NCBI RefSeq assembly: GCF_021134715.1
Contig: NC_060022.1
Location: forward strand, 1,927,001-1,991,000
Length of the DNA stretch: 64,000 bases
Source: Daphnia pulex
Taxonomy: Eukaryota; Arthropoda; Branchiopoda; Diplostraca; Daphniidae
Direction: 5' to 3'
The notes under the pieces are model-generated. The model was given only the letters and a program-made list of their open reading frames with translations, had not been told where the DNA came from and made no database searches. Numbering within the stretch: position 1 is the first letter of the stretch; each line of letters opens with the position of its first letter. This document shows, piece by piece, positions 51,201-59,858 of the stretch. The position numbers and the translations under genes are program-made.

Positions 51201-53576
51201 ATATAATACAGCCCGCCGCAGAAGAAGACTGTGCCCAAGGGATTGACGGCGGCTCGTCGCGGGAGTCACGACGAGCTGTGGCGTCATTCGCGTGATCCCC
51301 TCAAACTGCCGCTGCTTCGCAAATTATCGTCCAAGGAGGAATTGAGTCACGAAGCCATTTTCGCATTCCAGGCTTGTTTGAAGTACATGGGTGACATTCC
51401 TTACCGTCGGGCCCGCTCGGCCAATGAACTGACCGACCAGATCTTCGAGGGACCCTTGAAACACGTAAGCACCGAAAATTCGTCATCTCTCCATTCAAAC
51501 ATTTCGTGGGGCTGAATAAACGAGTTGGACTCGTTTCACCGACATCATCATAATCGCTGCCAACTGTGCTTTGACTATATACAGGAACAATTACGAGACG
51601 AGGTGTACTGCCAAATCATGAAACAACTGACTGACAATCGCAATCGATTGAGCGAAGAACGCGGATGGGAATTGATGTGGTTGGCTACCGGATTGTTCGC
51701 CTGCTCGCAAAACCTACTCAAAGTACGTCACTGGTTTGAATTTTGCCTCCACTTTTTTTTACAGTTATATGGGGGGTTTTGGTCCGGGTTCGCGTGCCTC
51801 TCGGATATCACCTCATTAGACCGTCAATAAGCATTTTTAAAAAGCCCGCATTTTTCTATAATGGACGTTGGTTTTTTTCTTCGGCACTGCTGCCCATCTG
51901 CTGCCGCAGTTTATTTGTTTGCTTGTCTTTTGACCTTGGCACGGACCATCTGTCGCCTCGGTTTTTTGACGTTGCGTCCAACAGGTGTGAGATGTAAACG
52001 ACAGCGATATGCTTCCAGCGTTCTTCTGAAATGTTGTATTATTATTTATTTCGGGCTCGGCGCGGCCGCCCAGCGCACAGCGTGATATCTACTCCCGACA
52101 TTCGTTTCACTTGTCACGTCTGTTTTGTTTTTGTTTGTTTGGTTTTTTCCCGAAAAAGGAATTGACGCTATTCTTGCGGACGCGCCGTCATCCGATCGCC
52201 ACCGACTCGCTTCAGCGGCTGCAAAAGACGCTGCGACACGGACAGAGAAAGTACCCGCCTCATCAGGTGGAAGTGGAAGCCATCCAGCACAAAACGACGC
52301 AAATCTTTCACAAAGTTTATTTCCCCGACGACACGGACGAGGTGAATACTCGGAATTTTCTTTTTTCCCCTCTCACTTTGAGTGTCAACAACATCGTTTC
52401 AATTTCATTGGGTTGTTTTATATTTTCTGTTCTCTTTTCAATGTTTTTATGCGCAATTCCAGGCCTTTGAAGTCGATTCTTCCACCAGAGCTAAAGACTT
52501 TTGCCAAAGCATCTCGCAGCGACTGGCACTCAAGTCGGACGAAGGTTTCAGTCTCTTTGTCAAGATTGCCGACAAGGTCATTTCGGTGCCCGAAGAAGAC
52601 TTTTTCTTTGATTTCGTCCGCCACTTGACGGACTGGATCAAAAAGGCCAAACCGACCAAAGACGGTAACGTTCACATCGTCTACAATTTTATCGTTATCC
52701 CTTTTTCTTTATTATATGTTTATGGCCTGGACAGGTATCACGCCTCAATTCACCTACCAAGTGTTTTTCATGAAGAAACTGTGGACCAACACCGTGCCGG
52801 GCAAAGACCGCAACGCCGATACCATCTTCCATTTCCACCAAGAGTTGCCTAAACTGCTGAGAGGCTATCACCGCTGCAACAAGGACGAAGCCATCCGTCT
52901 GGCCGCTTTCATTTACCGCGTCCGCTTCGGCGAGAGCAAAGCCGAGCTGGCCAACGTGCCGCAAATGCTACGCGACCTGGTCCCGGCCGATCTGATCAAA
53001 CTTTTAGGCAACAATGATTGGAAGAAAACTATCACGGCTGCTCACGCTCAAGATTCAGGTTTGACATTTGATTGAATGATTGACTTGATTCCATTTGGTG
53101 TTGACGCCACATCGTTTTGAATTGAACATTTTAGGAATGAGTGCCGAAGACGCCAAGATCAACTTTCTAAAGATTATTTACCGCTGGCCAACGTTTGGTT
53201 CGGCCTTCTTCGAAGTCAAACAAACGACCGAGCCCAATTTCCCCGAACAGCTTTTGATTGCCATCAACAAAAGCGGAGTCTGTCTGATCCATCCACAGAC
53301 TAAGGTGAATATCGCACACCCGCCATTATCTTTCTTTTTTGAACTCGGAATTAACATTTGTTCGTGTTCTAGGACATTTTGGTGACTCACCCGTTCACGC
53401 GCATCTCCAACTGGTCTTCGGGCAACACTTACTTCCACATGACTATCGGCAACCTGGTGCGAGGATCGAAATTGCTGTGCGAAACCTCGCTCGGCTACAA
53501 GATGGACGACTTGCTCACCTCCTACATCTCCTTGATGTTGAATACCATGAACAAGCAAAAGTCCATGCGGCTCTAA
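39262..53576 (+). CDS. MYO7A: Myosin VIIa (crinkled)
   Basis: Unconventional actin motor of microvilli, bristles and sensory cells. The main form uses first exon 39262-39279 (MVIVSR), then 41626-41739, 42004-42150, 42224-42408, 42557-42678, 42740-42996, 43082-43247, 43336-43466, 43526-43710, 43780-43990, 44072-44452, 44533-44688, 44765-45358, 45427-45633, 45699-45902, 45981-46157, 46246-46469, 46539-46785, 46850-47425, 47504-47621, 47722-47848, 47937-48100, 48216-48406, 50824-50948, 51212-51464, 51585-51722, 52159-52341, 52463-52664, 52735-53058, 53135-53304 and 53373-53576: 31 exons, 2166 residues, matching the fly protein (about 2167). Motor motifs are GESGAGKTE (P-loop), NDNSSRFGK (switch I) and DIFGFE (switch II). 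About five IQ motifs follow the motor (roughly residues 735-860), then a charged helix, MyTH4, FERM, SH3 (exon 48216-48406), MyTH4 and FERM. The stop follows KSMRL. All phases close. Confidence 0.96.
40067..40094. repeat. GAA microsatellite
   Basis: Uninterrupted AGA/GAA trinucleotide run inside the first intron of the myosin VIIa gene. Confidence 0.9.
41215..41259 (+). CDS. MYO7A: Alternative first exon of myosin VIIa
   Basis: An ATG at 41215 opens 15 codons reading [15 protein letters not shown] and ends at a strong donor, TAC then GTGAGT, in phase 0. The same phase is used by MVIVSR at 39279, so both can join the exon at 41626 (GDYVWIEP). No polypyrimidine tract precedes the exon, so it fits a first exon rather than a cassette. 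The ATG has A at -3. It would replace six N-terminal residues by fifteen. Vertebrate MYO7A also has N-terminal variants from separate start sites, so such a choice has precedent. Confidence 0.6.
48407..50464. other. Long intron of myosin VIIa, left part
   Basis: Noncoding sequence between the SH3 exon and the internal first exon. It contains CA/TG simple sequence at 48844-48860, a cluster of CG dinucleotides around 49980-50040 and no recognisable gene. Its size contrasts with the 60-350-nt introns around it and suggests it holds control DNA. Confidence 0.5.
49975..50014 (+). promoter_or_regulatory. MYO7A: Candidate internal core promoter in myosin VIIa
   Basis: TATTAAA at 49975-49981 lies 34 to 28 bases before the A of an arthropod initiator, TCAGTT, at 50008-50013. 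This is the usual TATA-to-initiator spacing. It would give a 5' untranslated region of about 455 nt ahead of the ATG at 50465. Seen directly: the motifs and spacing. Inference: promoter function. Short motifs like these also occur by chance. Confidence 0.3.
50465..50566 (+). CDS. MYO7A: Candidate internal first exon for a tail-only myosin VIIa
   Basis: An ATG at 50465 (GGCAATGG context) opens 34 codons beginning [18 protein letters not shown] and ending at a donor, CCG then GTCAGC, in phase 0. The next exon of the main gene (50824) begins in phase 0, so splicing would fuse this short peptide to the second MyTH4-FERM module. The product would be 566 residues and lack motor, IQ motifs, first MyTH4-FERM and SH3. 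No acceptor-like tract lies just upstream, so it looks like a first exon. The exon sits near the end of the 2.4-kb intron 48407-50823, by far the longest in the 3' half of the gene. The peptide itself matches nothing I know. Confidence 0.45.
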
Positions 53577-53950
53577 TAATTTGCTCGCTCTTATTCTTCA
53601 CCATTTTATCCCATTCAAACGAGAACGTAAATGTTGGCTATCGAGATGAGCTTCGTTCCTTTGGTCAGTTTATAGATTGATTTTCCATCACGAGAATTAG
53701 CAACTTTGTGAATAGTTTCTGAATTTTGCGATATTTTGCCACTACCTAGTTTTCCGTGTTTTTTTTTGAATTATTTTTAATTGACACCGGGGTCATCTGC
53801 TTTTGACGGGGTCTACTATTGTCAATGCATGCTTCGCTAGCTCTCCTCAAAAGCAAGGAACGATCCCGTTTCCCCTTTGCAGTTTTCATCGCCCTCATAA
53901 TCGTCTTTTAACAAATTTATGTATATGTTATTTGAAAAATGAAGAATTAT

Positions 53951-53956
53951 AATAAA
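53951..53956 (+). terminator. MYO7A: Polyadenylation signal of myosin VIIa
   Basis: AATAAA 375 nt past the stop codon and only about 160 nt before the TIMM10B start codon, showing how compact the spacing becomes here. Confidence 0.6.
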
Positions 53957-54115
53957 GCATTTTACACTCGAAATCAATAGATAAACAAGTAAATTAATTT
54001 TTAAATTTTTTTAAACAAAATACGGATATGTTGACGTTTCGGCTAATGTGGCAACCCGGTGAGCCATATGTTTTGCAGACGACATGAATTGTCAATTTGT
54101 GGAAAGTAATTCGAA

Positions 54116-54632
54116 ATGGATGCACTCAGGAACGTAAGTTTTTAGAAAATGTATTTGAATTGTAATTAATGCCAGAAAGTTAATTGATCTCTTCTTCCTA
54201 GTTTAAAGATTTTCTCTTAGTGTTCAACAAAATGTCAGAAACTTGTTTCACGCGATGCGTGAACACATTTCAGACTAGAGAGCTGACTGAAGATGAGGTA
54301 GGCTAAGAACATGAGGTTTCTCTTTCATAACATATCAGACCAATAGTTATTTTTTTGTTTTTGCTTTTTTTTAGGATAAATGTGTTGAAATGTGCTCAAC
54401 GAAGAACATTAGAGTCAACCATAAAATCATGTCTGTGTATATGGAAGTTCAACCTCTAATTGTGCAAAAGCGAGTGGAAGAGATGGAGAAACTTAACCCA
54501 CCACAAGCAGTCGCAGAAACTATTCCTGAAGTTGCTGAAATTAACACAGTTGCACAGTCAGTCATAATAGCAGAAACTGAGCCTCAACATGTTTCACAAG
54601 AGACCTCATCTTTAGAGCCTCAAGTTGTGTAA
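54116..54632 (+). CDS. TIMM10B: Mitochondrial import chaperone TIM10B (Tim9b)
   Basis: Small TIM chaperone of the mitochondrial intermembrane space that works with the TIM22 insertion complex. Three exons, 54116-54133, 54202-54297 and 54375-54632, give 123 residues. The N-terminal half matches the family: ALRNFKDFLLVFNKMSETCF, then the twin CX3C motifs CFTRC (about residues 21-25) and CVEMC (about 41-45), then NHKIMSVYMEVQPLIVQKR. The last 55 or so residues are Ala, Glu, Ser and Thr-rich and look disordered; human TIMM10B is about 103 residues, so this tail is longer. The stop lies 28 nt before the PSTK start codon, in a different frame, so both may sit on one transcript. Confidence 0.9.
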
Positions 54633-54660
54633 AATAGTGACACATACCAACAGGACAGAA

Positions 54661-55548
54661 ATGAATCAGTGTTATTGCATTGTGGTGTTACTAGGTTTGC
54701 CTGCCAGTGGAAAGAGCTGGTTAGCAGGAAGATTATGTAGTTTTTTAACAGAAAACAATTGCATTGTGAATTGTGCAACTTTTGATACTATTGTGAGTTT
54801 AGAAAAACAGGCTGAAATTGCTGTTTCGTCATCTAGTGAAATAACAAAGCATTACCGTCGCGAGATGAAAGACACTGTGGAGTCTTTCTTGAAAGTGCCC
54901 AATCCTTCTTCCAAAAAGTGTGTCGTAATTGTTGATGATAACAACTACTATCGAAGTATGCGGTATGAATATCATCAGTTAGCGGCCAAATTCTACACAG
55001 GCTACCTTCAAATTTATGTCAAATGCGAAGTGTCTGAAGCGTTACTCCAAAACAACAGTCGTCCGCAAAGCAGCCGTGTTCCTGACATTGTAATCACTCA
55101 AATGAACACCAAATTTGAAGATCCCTGTGAAGCGTGGGAAAATTCTTTGACGATTGGACACATTGATTTAAATGATACAGAAATATTGAACAAGATATGG
55201 AATTACATCCAGAATGCTGTGGATAGTCCTGTCTCAACATTGAAGACTCTAGAAGAAAAGAAGCTTGCGTCCGAGCAAAGCAAACTACGCAACGATCACA
55301 ACATCTTTCACAATATCGACAAAGTTCTTAGAAAAAGATTAAACCAATGTATACGCGAACGTAAAGAAGAAAAAGACGCTCGTGTATTGGCAGCACAACT
55401 AAACGACACTCGACAATCTATTTTGGAAGGGATCAAAACAGGCGCCATTGCAATCCCGACAGACATTCTGAAGGCGGATGGATCCATCGATTTATCTATC
55501 CTTGAGGTTTGGTCCATTTCAGCTTTTATCCAGAGGTGTCCGTTATAA
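54661..55548 (+). CDS. PSTK: L-seryl-tRNA(Sec) kinase
   Basis: Cytosolic kinase that phosphorylates serine on tRNA(Sec), the step before selenocysteine synthesis. A single uninterrupted frame of 295 residues. The P-loop near the N-terminus reads GLPASGKSW (about residues 12-20). The family block VDDNNYYRSMRYEYHQLA lies near residues 98-115, with RPQSSRVPDIVI and AWENSLTI after it; the C-terminal third is helical and charged. The ATG at 54661 is the first in frame; the frame is open a little upstream only to TTG at 54625. Presence of PSTK implies the organism makes selenoproteins. The gene lacks introns, unlike every other complete gene in the window. It ends on the same TTATAA as the oppositely directed TAF7. 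Confidence 0.9.
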   Translation: MNQCYCIVVLLGLPASGKSWLAGRLCSFLTENNCIVNCATFDTIVSLEKQAEIAVSSSSEITKHYRREMKDTVESFLKVPNPSSKKCVVIVDDNNYYRSMRYEYHQLAAKFYTGYLQIYVKCEVSEALLQNNSRPQSSRVPDIVITQMNTKFEDPCEAWENSLTIGHIDLNDTEILNKIWNYIQNAVDSPVSTLKTLEEKKLASEQSKLRNDHNIFHNIDKVLRKRLNQCIRERKEEKDARVLAAQLNDTRQSILEGIKTGAIAIPTDILKADGSIDLSILEVWSISAFIQRCPL

Positions 55549-57104
55549 CATGGACATGATTTGGTCATACTAGAATACAATTTGTTAAAAATAGCTGAAA
55601 TAATAATAAACAACACAATAGAGATCACCTCTTCCTTTTTCTCTTGTTCCTGAGCAACAAGTTTTGAAAGAGCCATCTGAAATCTTTGCTTGAGGGCGGC
55701 GTTTTCAATTGTAGCTAGCTCGTTTTCTTGAGCTTGTCTCATGTTCTTGATCTCACGGATTTCATCCCTCAGTTTATCAGCCATTTTTTGCAAATCGTCT
55801 TAACGACAAATGATATTAATTTTTAAAGCAGAAAAACAAATTTGAAATGTTTACCTTTTTGTGTGTCGATGACCTTTTTTTGTGGAGATAGATTAGAAGA
55901 ACTGCTGTCATCCCGAAACATATCTCCGCTAAATTGGGTTATCATAGAATTGGACCCCTAAAAAAGAGAATGTAACAACTATCGAAACAAATTTAATTAT
56001 TTTAAATTTGGTACCCTGTTGCTTCCTGCATAGAACTCCGAACCCGATCCACGGGATTCGTCACTGTTTTCGTAGTCTGATTCCATAATGTTGATCTTGC
56101 TTCCATGTTCTTCATCTGAGTCGCTTAGTGCCTCACCAAAAATATCGTGTTCGGCTATAGATAACAGAAGTATGAAGCAATTTGAACGAGTGCTGAAAAC
56201 CGTTGGTTTTTACAAAACATACCCAAGCCACGGTTTTGTGTGCTAACGAATGTTCCGGATGCAAGAGGGACGGTCATTGCTGCCCCATCTCCCAACCCAG
56301 CTTCATTGGCTGCCTTTACCTTAGATTCATCTTCTTCTGTGATCAGTTCCCATCGTACACTTACCGCTTCATTATCAACACGCAGTAGGCGCCTGACTTC
56401 TTTTTCGATTTCAGGAGCCTCAACGTACTTCTTTTTAAGGGTTTTTCGAAATCTCCTTTTCCTGACATTCTTCATTGGTGGAGCTATGCCGTGAGGCATA
56501 AGGAATTTTTTATCGACCTTATGAGGATCTTTTTTCTTTGGTTTAACAGGAGTTTCTTCTTCACTACTTGACTGTTGTTCTCCTTCTTTACAAATCAATA
56601 TCTTCAAATTTTAAATATCAGGTAAAATCAATATTCTAAGAATTTGAATTGAATTATTACTCACCTGGCTGACATCAGCGGCTTTGTAAAATGTTTTATT
56701 GTCAATGGTTTTTTGAGATTCCATGACACATGGAAGATCTAAAACCTAAGTAAATATTTGTTTTACAATTGAATATCAAATACTCTAATTAAGAATAACA
56801 CCTTGGCAGACATAGTCCAATTGTCAAACTGAACCTGTCCTTTCCTCATGTCATTATCCATTCTAATATTTAGGCGGTCCTTCAGATTCATCACACCTGT
56901 CCTTAGAGTTTGTCGCAAACTTTCGGCACATTCCTACCACAAACACATTAAAGAATTTCAGTTTAAGACAATAATAATGTGAATACAAGTGTCCAAAGAA
57001 CTCACTGGTAAGGTTGGTGGGAGTCTCAATATAAACTGATTTTCCAACTCATCTCCTCCATTATCATTTGTACTGCTAGGTGGTAGAACTGTAGGTCTAT
57101 TCAT
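55543..57104 (-). CDS. TAF7: Transcription initiation factor TFIID subunit 7
   Basis: Subunit of general factor TFIID that binds TAF1 and holds back its acetyltransferase activity. Eight exons in transcript order: 57104-57006, 56933-56802, 56745-56665, 56601-56223, 56154-56015, 55957-55855, 55798-55629 and 55569-55543, giving 376 residues (human 349). The TAFII55 domain begins [20 protein letters not shown], continues [30 protein letters not shown], then a Lys-rich segment and [15 protein letters not shown], and [10 protein letters not shown] near residue 180. An acidic, Ser-rich region follows. The end is a coiled coil with [16 protein letters not shown]. The last exon is my inference: nine codons (YDQIMSML then stop) after a 59-nt intron; without that splice the frame runs on to 55308, deep into PSTK on the other strand. 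Confidence 0.9.
55605..55610 (+). terminator. PSTK: Polyadenylation signal of PSTK
   Basis: AATAAA 57 nt past the PSTK stop codon, lying inside the last intron of TAF7 on the other strand. PSTK and TAF7 transcripts therefore overlap if this signal is used. Confidence 0.5.
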
Positions 57105-57511
57105 TTTTTAACAATTGAGCCTACCACTAATATTATTATATCACGAGTCACTATAAAAATTAGAATCAAATATTCGTGATTCGTCGTTCACGAGCAGACG
57201 CCACAACAATGTCGGACTGTCACTGTAGGCGTAGGCCGTGTAGCAACGTCAGCGTTGTACTGTATTTTAGACGTTGCTATACTTTCATACTTTTGTATTA
57301 CTAAACTATTGTTCCAGGATTCATTTCTATTTAATAATTGGTAATTTAAAGAGAAAATAAATTTATCTAAGACAAAACGGGGATCAGAATACTTTTCAAA
57401 TAAGAAATAACTCTTTACTTTTGTTGCTCGCCGCTAGGATCAAGAGCAAGATATCTCGAATCTCGATTCTCGAGTTTGTTTTGTTGTCGAGTCTGCAAAA
57501 ACTTTTCCAAC
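57105..57511. promoter_or_regulatory. Bidirectional promoter of TAF7 and NDUFA2
   Basis: 407 nt separate the start codons of the divergent genes TAF7 and NDUFA2. The region holds an imperfect inverted repeat (GTAGCAACGTC at 57240-57250 and GACGTTGCTAT at 57270-57280, 10 of 11 matching) and three TCTCGA units in a row near 57452-57475. No TATA box is obvious, as expected for housekeeping genes. Confidence 0.5.
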
Positions 57512-58048
57512 ATGGCAGCCGCTAGAGCAGTAAAAATTTTGCCCCATGTGAAAGAGATTCGGATTCATCTTTGCCAAAAGTCAGACGCCAGCAAAGGGGT
57601 TAGGTAAATGAAGAGTGTGTTAAATGAAATGTAAAATGCGAATAATCTTTTATTGTGAAAGACGTGAATTATTCTGTGTAGACGTATAATCATGGTGTAA
57701 TCGTAGAGAATAGTCTCATTCAGTCATTCCCTTAATTTTATCATTTTAACTCTTCATCTTCATGGTGTTATTACTATTCATTTTAGAGATTTCATTGAAA
57801 AGCATTACATCGACTTGAAGAAAACCAATCCCAAAACACCTATCCTCATCAGGGAATGCAGTGGTATCCTGCCAAAAATCTGTGCCCGACATGGTTGGTT
57901 TACATATTCTAATTTGGATTCATAGTAAAAATTACCTTAATTGTCTTTTTAATTTATAGAGAAAGGCCTGGAAGTAAGTGCCCCAGTAATGAACCTGTCT
58001 GCTGAGAAAGTTCACTCAGTTTTGGAAAGTCTTGTTCTAAAGAAGTAA
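57512..58048 (+). CDS. NDUFA2: NADH dehydrogenase 1 alpha subcomplex subunit 2 (B8)
   Basis: Accessory subunit of mitochondrial complex I with a thioredoxin-like fold, on the matrix arm. Three exons, 57512-57603, 57787-57893 and 57960-58048, give 95 residues (human 99). Family sequence is clear: VKEIRIHLCQKSDASKGVRD, FIEKHYIDLKKTNPKTPILI, RECSGILPKICARHEKG, and VHSVLESL at the end. Cys24 and Cys62-type positions (HLCQ and RECS) are kept. The gene converges on a zinc-finger gene 148 nt away and shares its promoter region with TAF7. Confidence 0.94.
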
Positions 58049-58196
58049 AATATTGTTCTTTATTTGTAGAAGTATTGTGTAAATAGAAAAGTTAGGATGA
58101 AAAATTTACACAGTCCTTGCCATATTTCATAGTTTATTTTCATTATCACCATTTGACACTTAATTCAATCTTATATTGATTTAGCCTGGTCTATAG

Positions 58197-59055
58197 TTAT
58201 TCATTTTCATCACCAGCAGGTGGCTTTGTTCCTTTGGAAAATTTGCAATGGAGGTTCATATGTCTTTTTACTTTAGAATTGCTTGTGAATTTTGATTCAC
58301 AGTTTAGACAACTGAAAGCTTTTTCACCTAGTTTAAATTGTAAATTCATATTATAATAATAGATATTTCAATTTGGCAATGTGCTCTGGTTATAAAAAAT
58401 TGACAGCCGTACCTGTGTGAGACATTTTATGGGTTTTAAGTCGGTGTGTTGTTCGGAAACATCTACCGCAAGTTTCACACTGGAATGGTTTCGCACCTGT
58501 ATGTTCTTGTTTGTGTATCTTCAAATTCATTGGGTGAGTATATGCTAAACGCAAAATGAATTAGTAAGTAAATTTAAAAACTAAGATCCACAATGGTTAA
58601 TTACCTTTATCACAAAGATCACACTTAAATGGTTTCTCCTTTGTGTGAGTCAGTTCGTGCATTTGCAGATTATTTTTTAATCTGAAAGCTTTGCCACAGA
58701 ACTCACAAATGAATTGATAGTCAGCAGAGTGTAGTTTTTGATGATTTCTTAAATATGACAAGGTAAAGAACTGTTTGTTACATTCTTCACAAACATATGG
58801 CTTATTCCCAGTATGACGATTAAGGTGGTCCATGTACTTTAGCATAGATACAAAGTTCGCTCCACACTCGGTGCAAAGATGTTTATCACGGCTAGAGTGC
58901 CCAGTATTTTTTGTTTCTTTTTCAACTGTATGCACCAACGGTTTGCTAGTGCAACATTCTTGAGCTTCTTTATTTTCTTCAGTTCCCTCTTTGTTTATTA
59001 GACCGTTTTGAACATCAACTATTTCAGTTTCTTCAACTTTTATAAGAACTTCCAT
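58197..59055 (-). CDS. C2H2 zinc-finger protein, six fingers
   Basis: Probable DNA-binding nuclear protein. Three exons in transcript order, 59055-58605, 58544-58413 and 58327-58197, give 237 residues. The first 60 residues are acidic with no known domain; I see no ZAD or BTB domain. Six C2H2 fingers follow from Cys61: CTEC-HLNRH, CEEC-HQKLH, CEFC-HELTH, CDLC-HKQEH, CETC-HKMSH and CLNC-HMNLH, with TG(E/N/A)KP-type linkers between most. The tail is short and charged. Its target is unknown. The gene lies tandem with another finger gene 0.8 kb upstream on the same strand; the two are not close copies. Confidence 0.85.
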
Positions 59056-59858
59056 TATGATTAAATACCCCTTTTTATACTAGTTTTGATGCCCATTCAG
59101 AACTTTCAACCGAATAATGATGCAGCACTGTCCTATAATAAGAAATTTTATACAAGATATGAAGTTAGTATTAATTTTGTTTAGTTCAAAAATTCAATTA
59201 AATAGAATGACATTTTTGTTAAAGACTTTACCAGTGACCAAACAGCAGGAACGAAAATAAGTGTTTCACTGTTTTGACTGTTTTCTAAAAACAATCAAGA
59301 GAGCGTCGTCTGCAACAAAGCATGCAGTCCTGCCAAACCTCGAAAGTCGGCACTCGCAAGTCGCAACTCGCAAGTCGCAAGCCTGTAAAGTCGTAACTCG
59401 TAACTCCGGTAACTCGTAAGTCGCCAGCCGCAAAAGCGGTAATAAAGACCAAGTGGACTTTATTAGTGGAAACTGGAAAGTACTACCTGAGTACAGGTAG
59501 TGGTAGGAGGGCAGTAGCTAATAGCTATGGTGCTCAGACGTAAATACCAGTCTTGCTGAAAATTACGCCTGCCCATGTGCCTGTCTAGGCGGACTACTGA
59601 TTCAACATCCAAAGTCCGAACACTCTGATCCGAAGGCGCAATAACCAATCCAAAGTGACTTTAAGCACATAAAATTATCCAAAGGTACAGCTAAAATTAA
59701 GTTCAGACTTCAGACATATCAAATAATGTTTTGAGGAGGTTCATTGAGACTAAATAGTAAAGACAAAAATATGGTCCTTTGTGTATTTACAAATTTCAAA
59801 ATGGGTTCTATAAATCAATGCGAAGACTGGCAATTAAAGGAGAGATGTATTACGAACA
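59056..59858. other. Spacer between two zinc-finger genes
   Basis: About 0.8 kb, holding the promoter of the left finger gene, a degenerate tandem repeat at 59351-59425 and the 3' end of the right finger gene. No coding sequence is supported; a 61-codon frame at 59463-59648 looks accidental. Confidence 0.6.
59351..59425. repeat. Degenerate 14-16-bp tandem repeat
   Basis: Five units related to AACTCGCAAGTCGC: 59351-59364, 59365-59378, 59379-59394, 59395-59410 and 59411-59425. The first two differ at one base; the rest are more diverged and vary in length. The block is about 300 nt upstream of the left zinc-finger gene's start codon. Confidence 0.75.

Noticed and set aside
55308..55628. Continuation of TAF7 without the last intron, deep into PSTK on the other strand
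   Set aside because: The added residues do not resemble TAF7, while the 59-nt intron has proper splice sites and gives a normal-length coiled-coil end.
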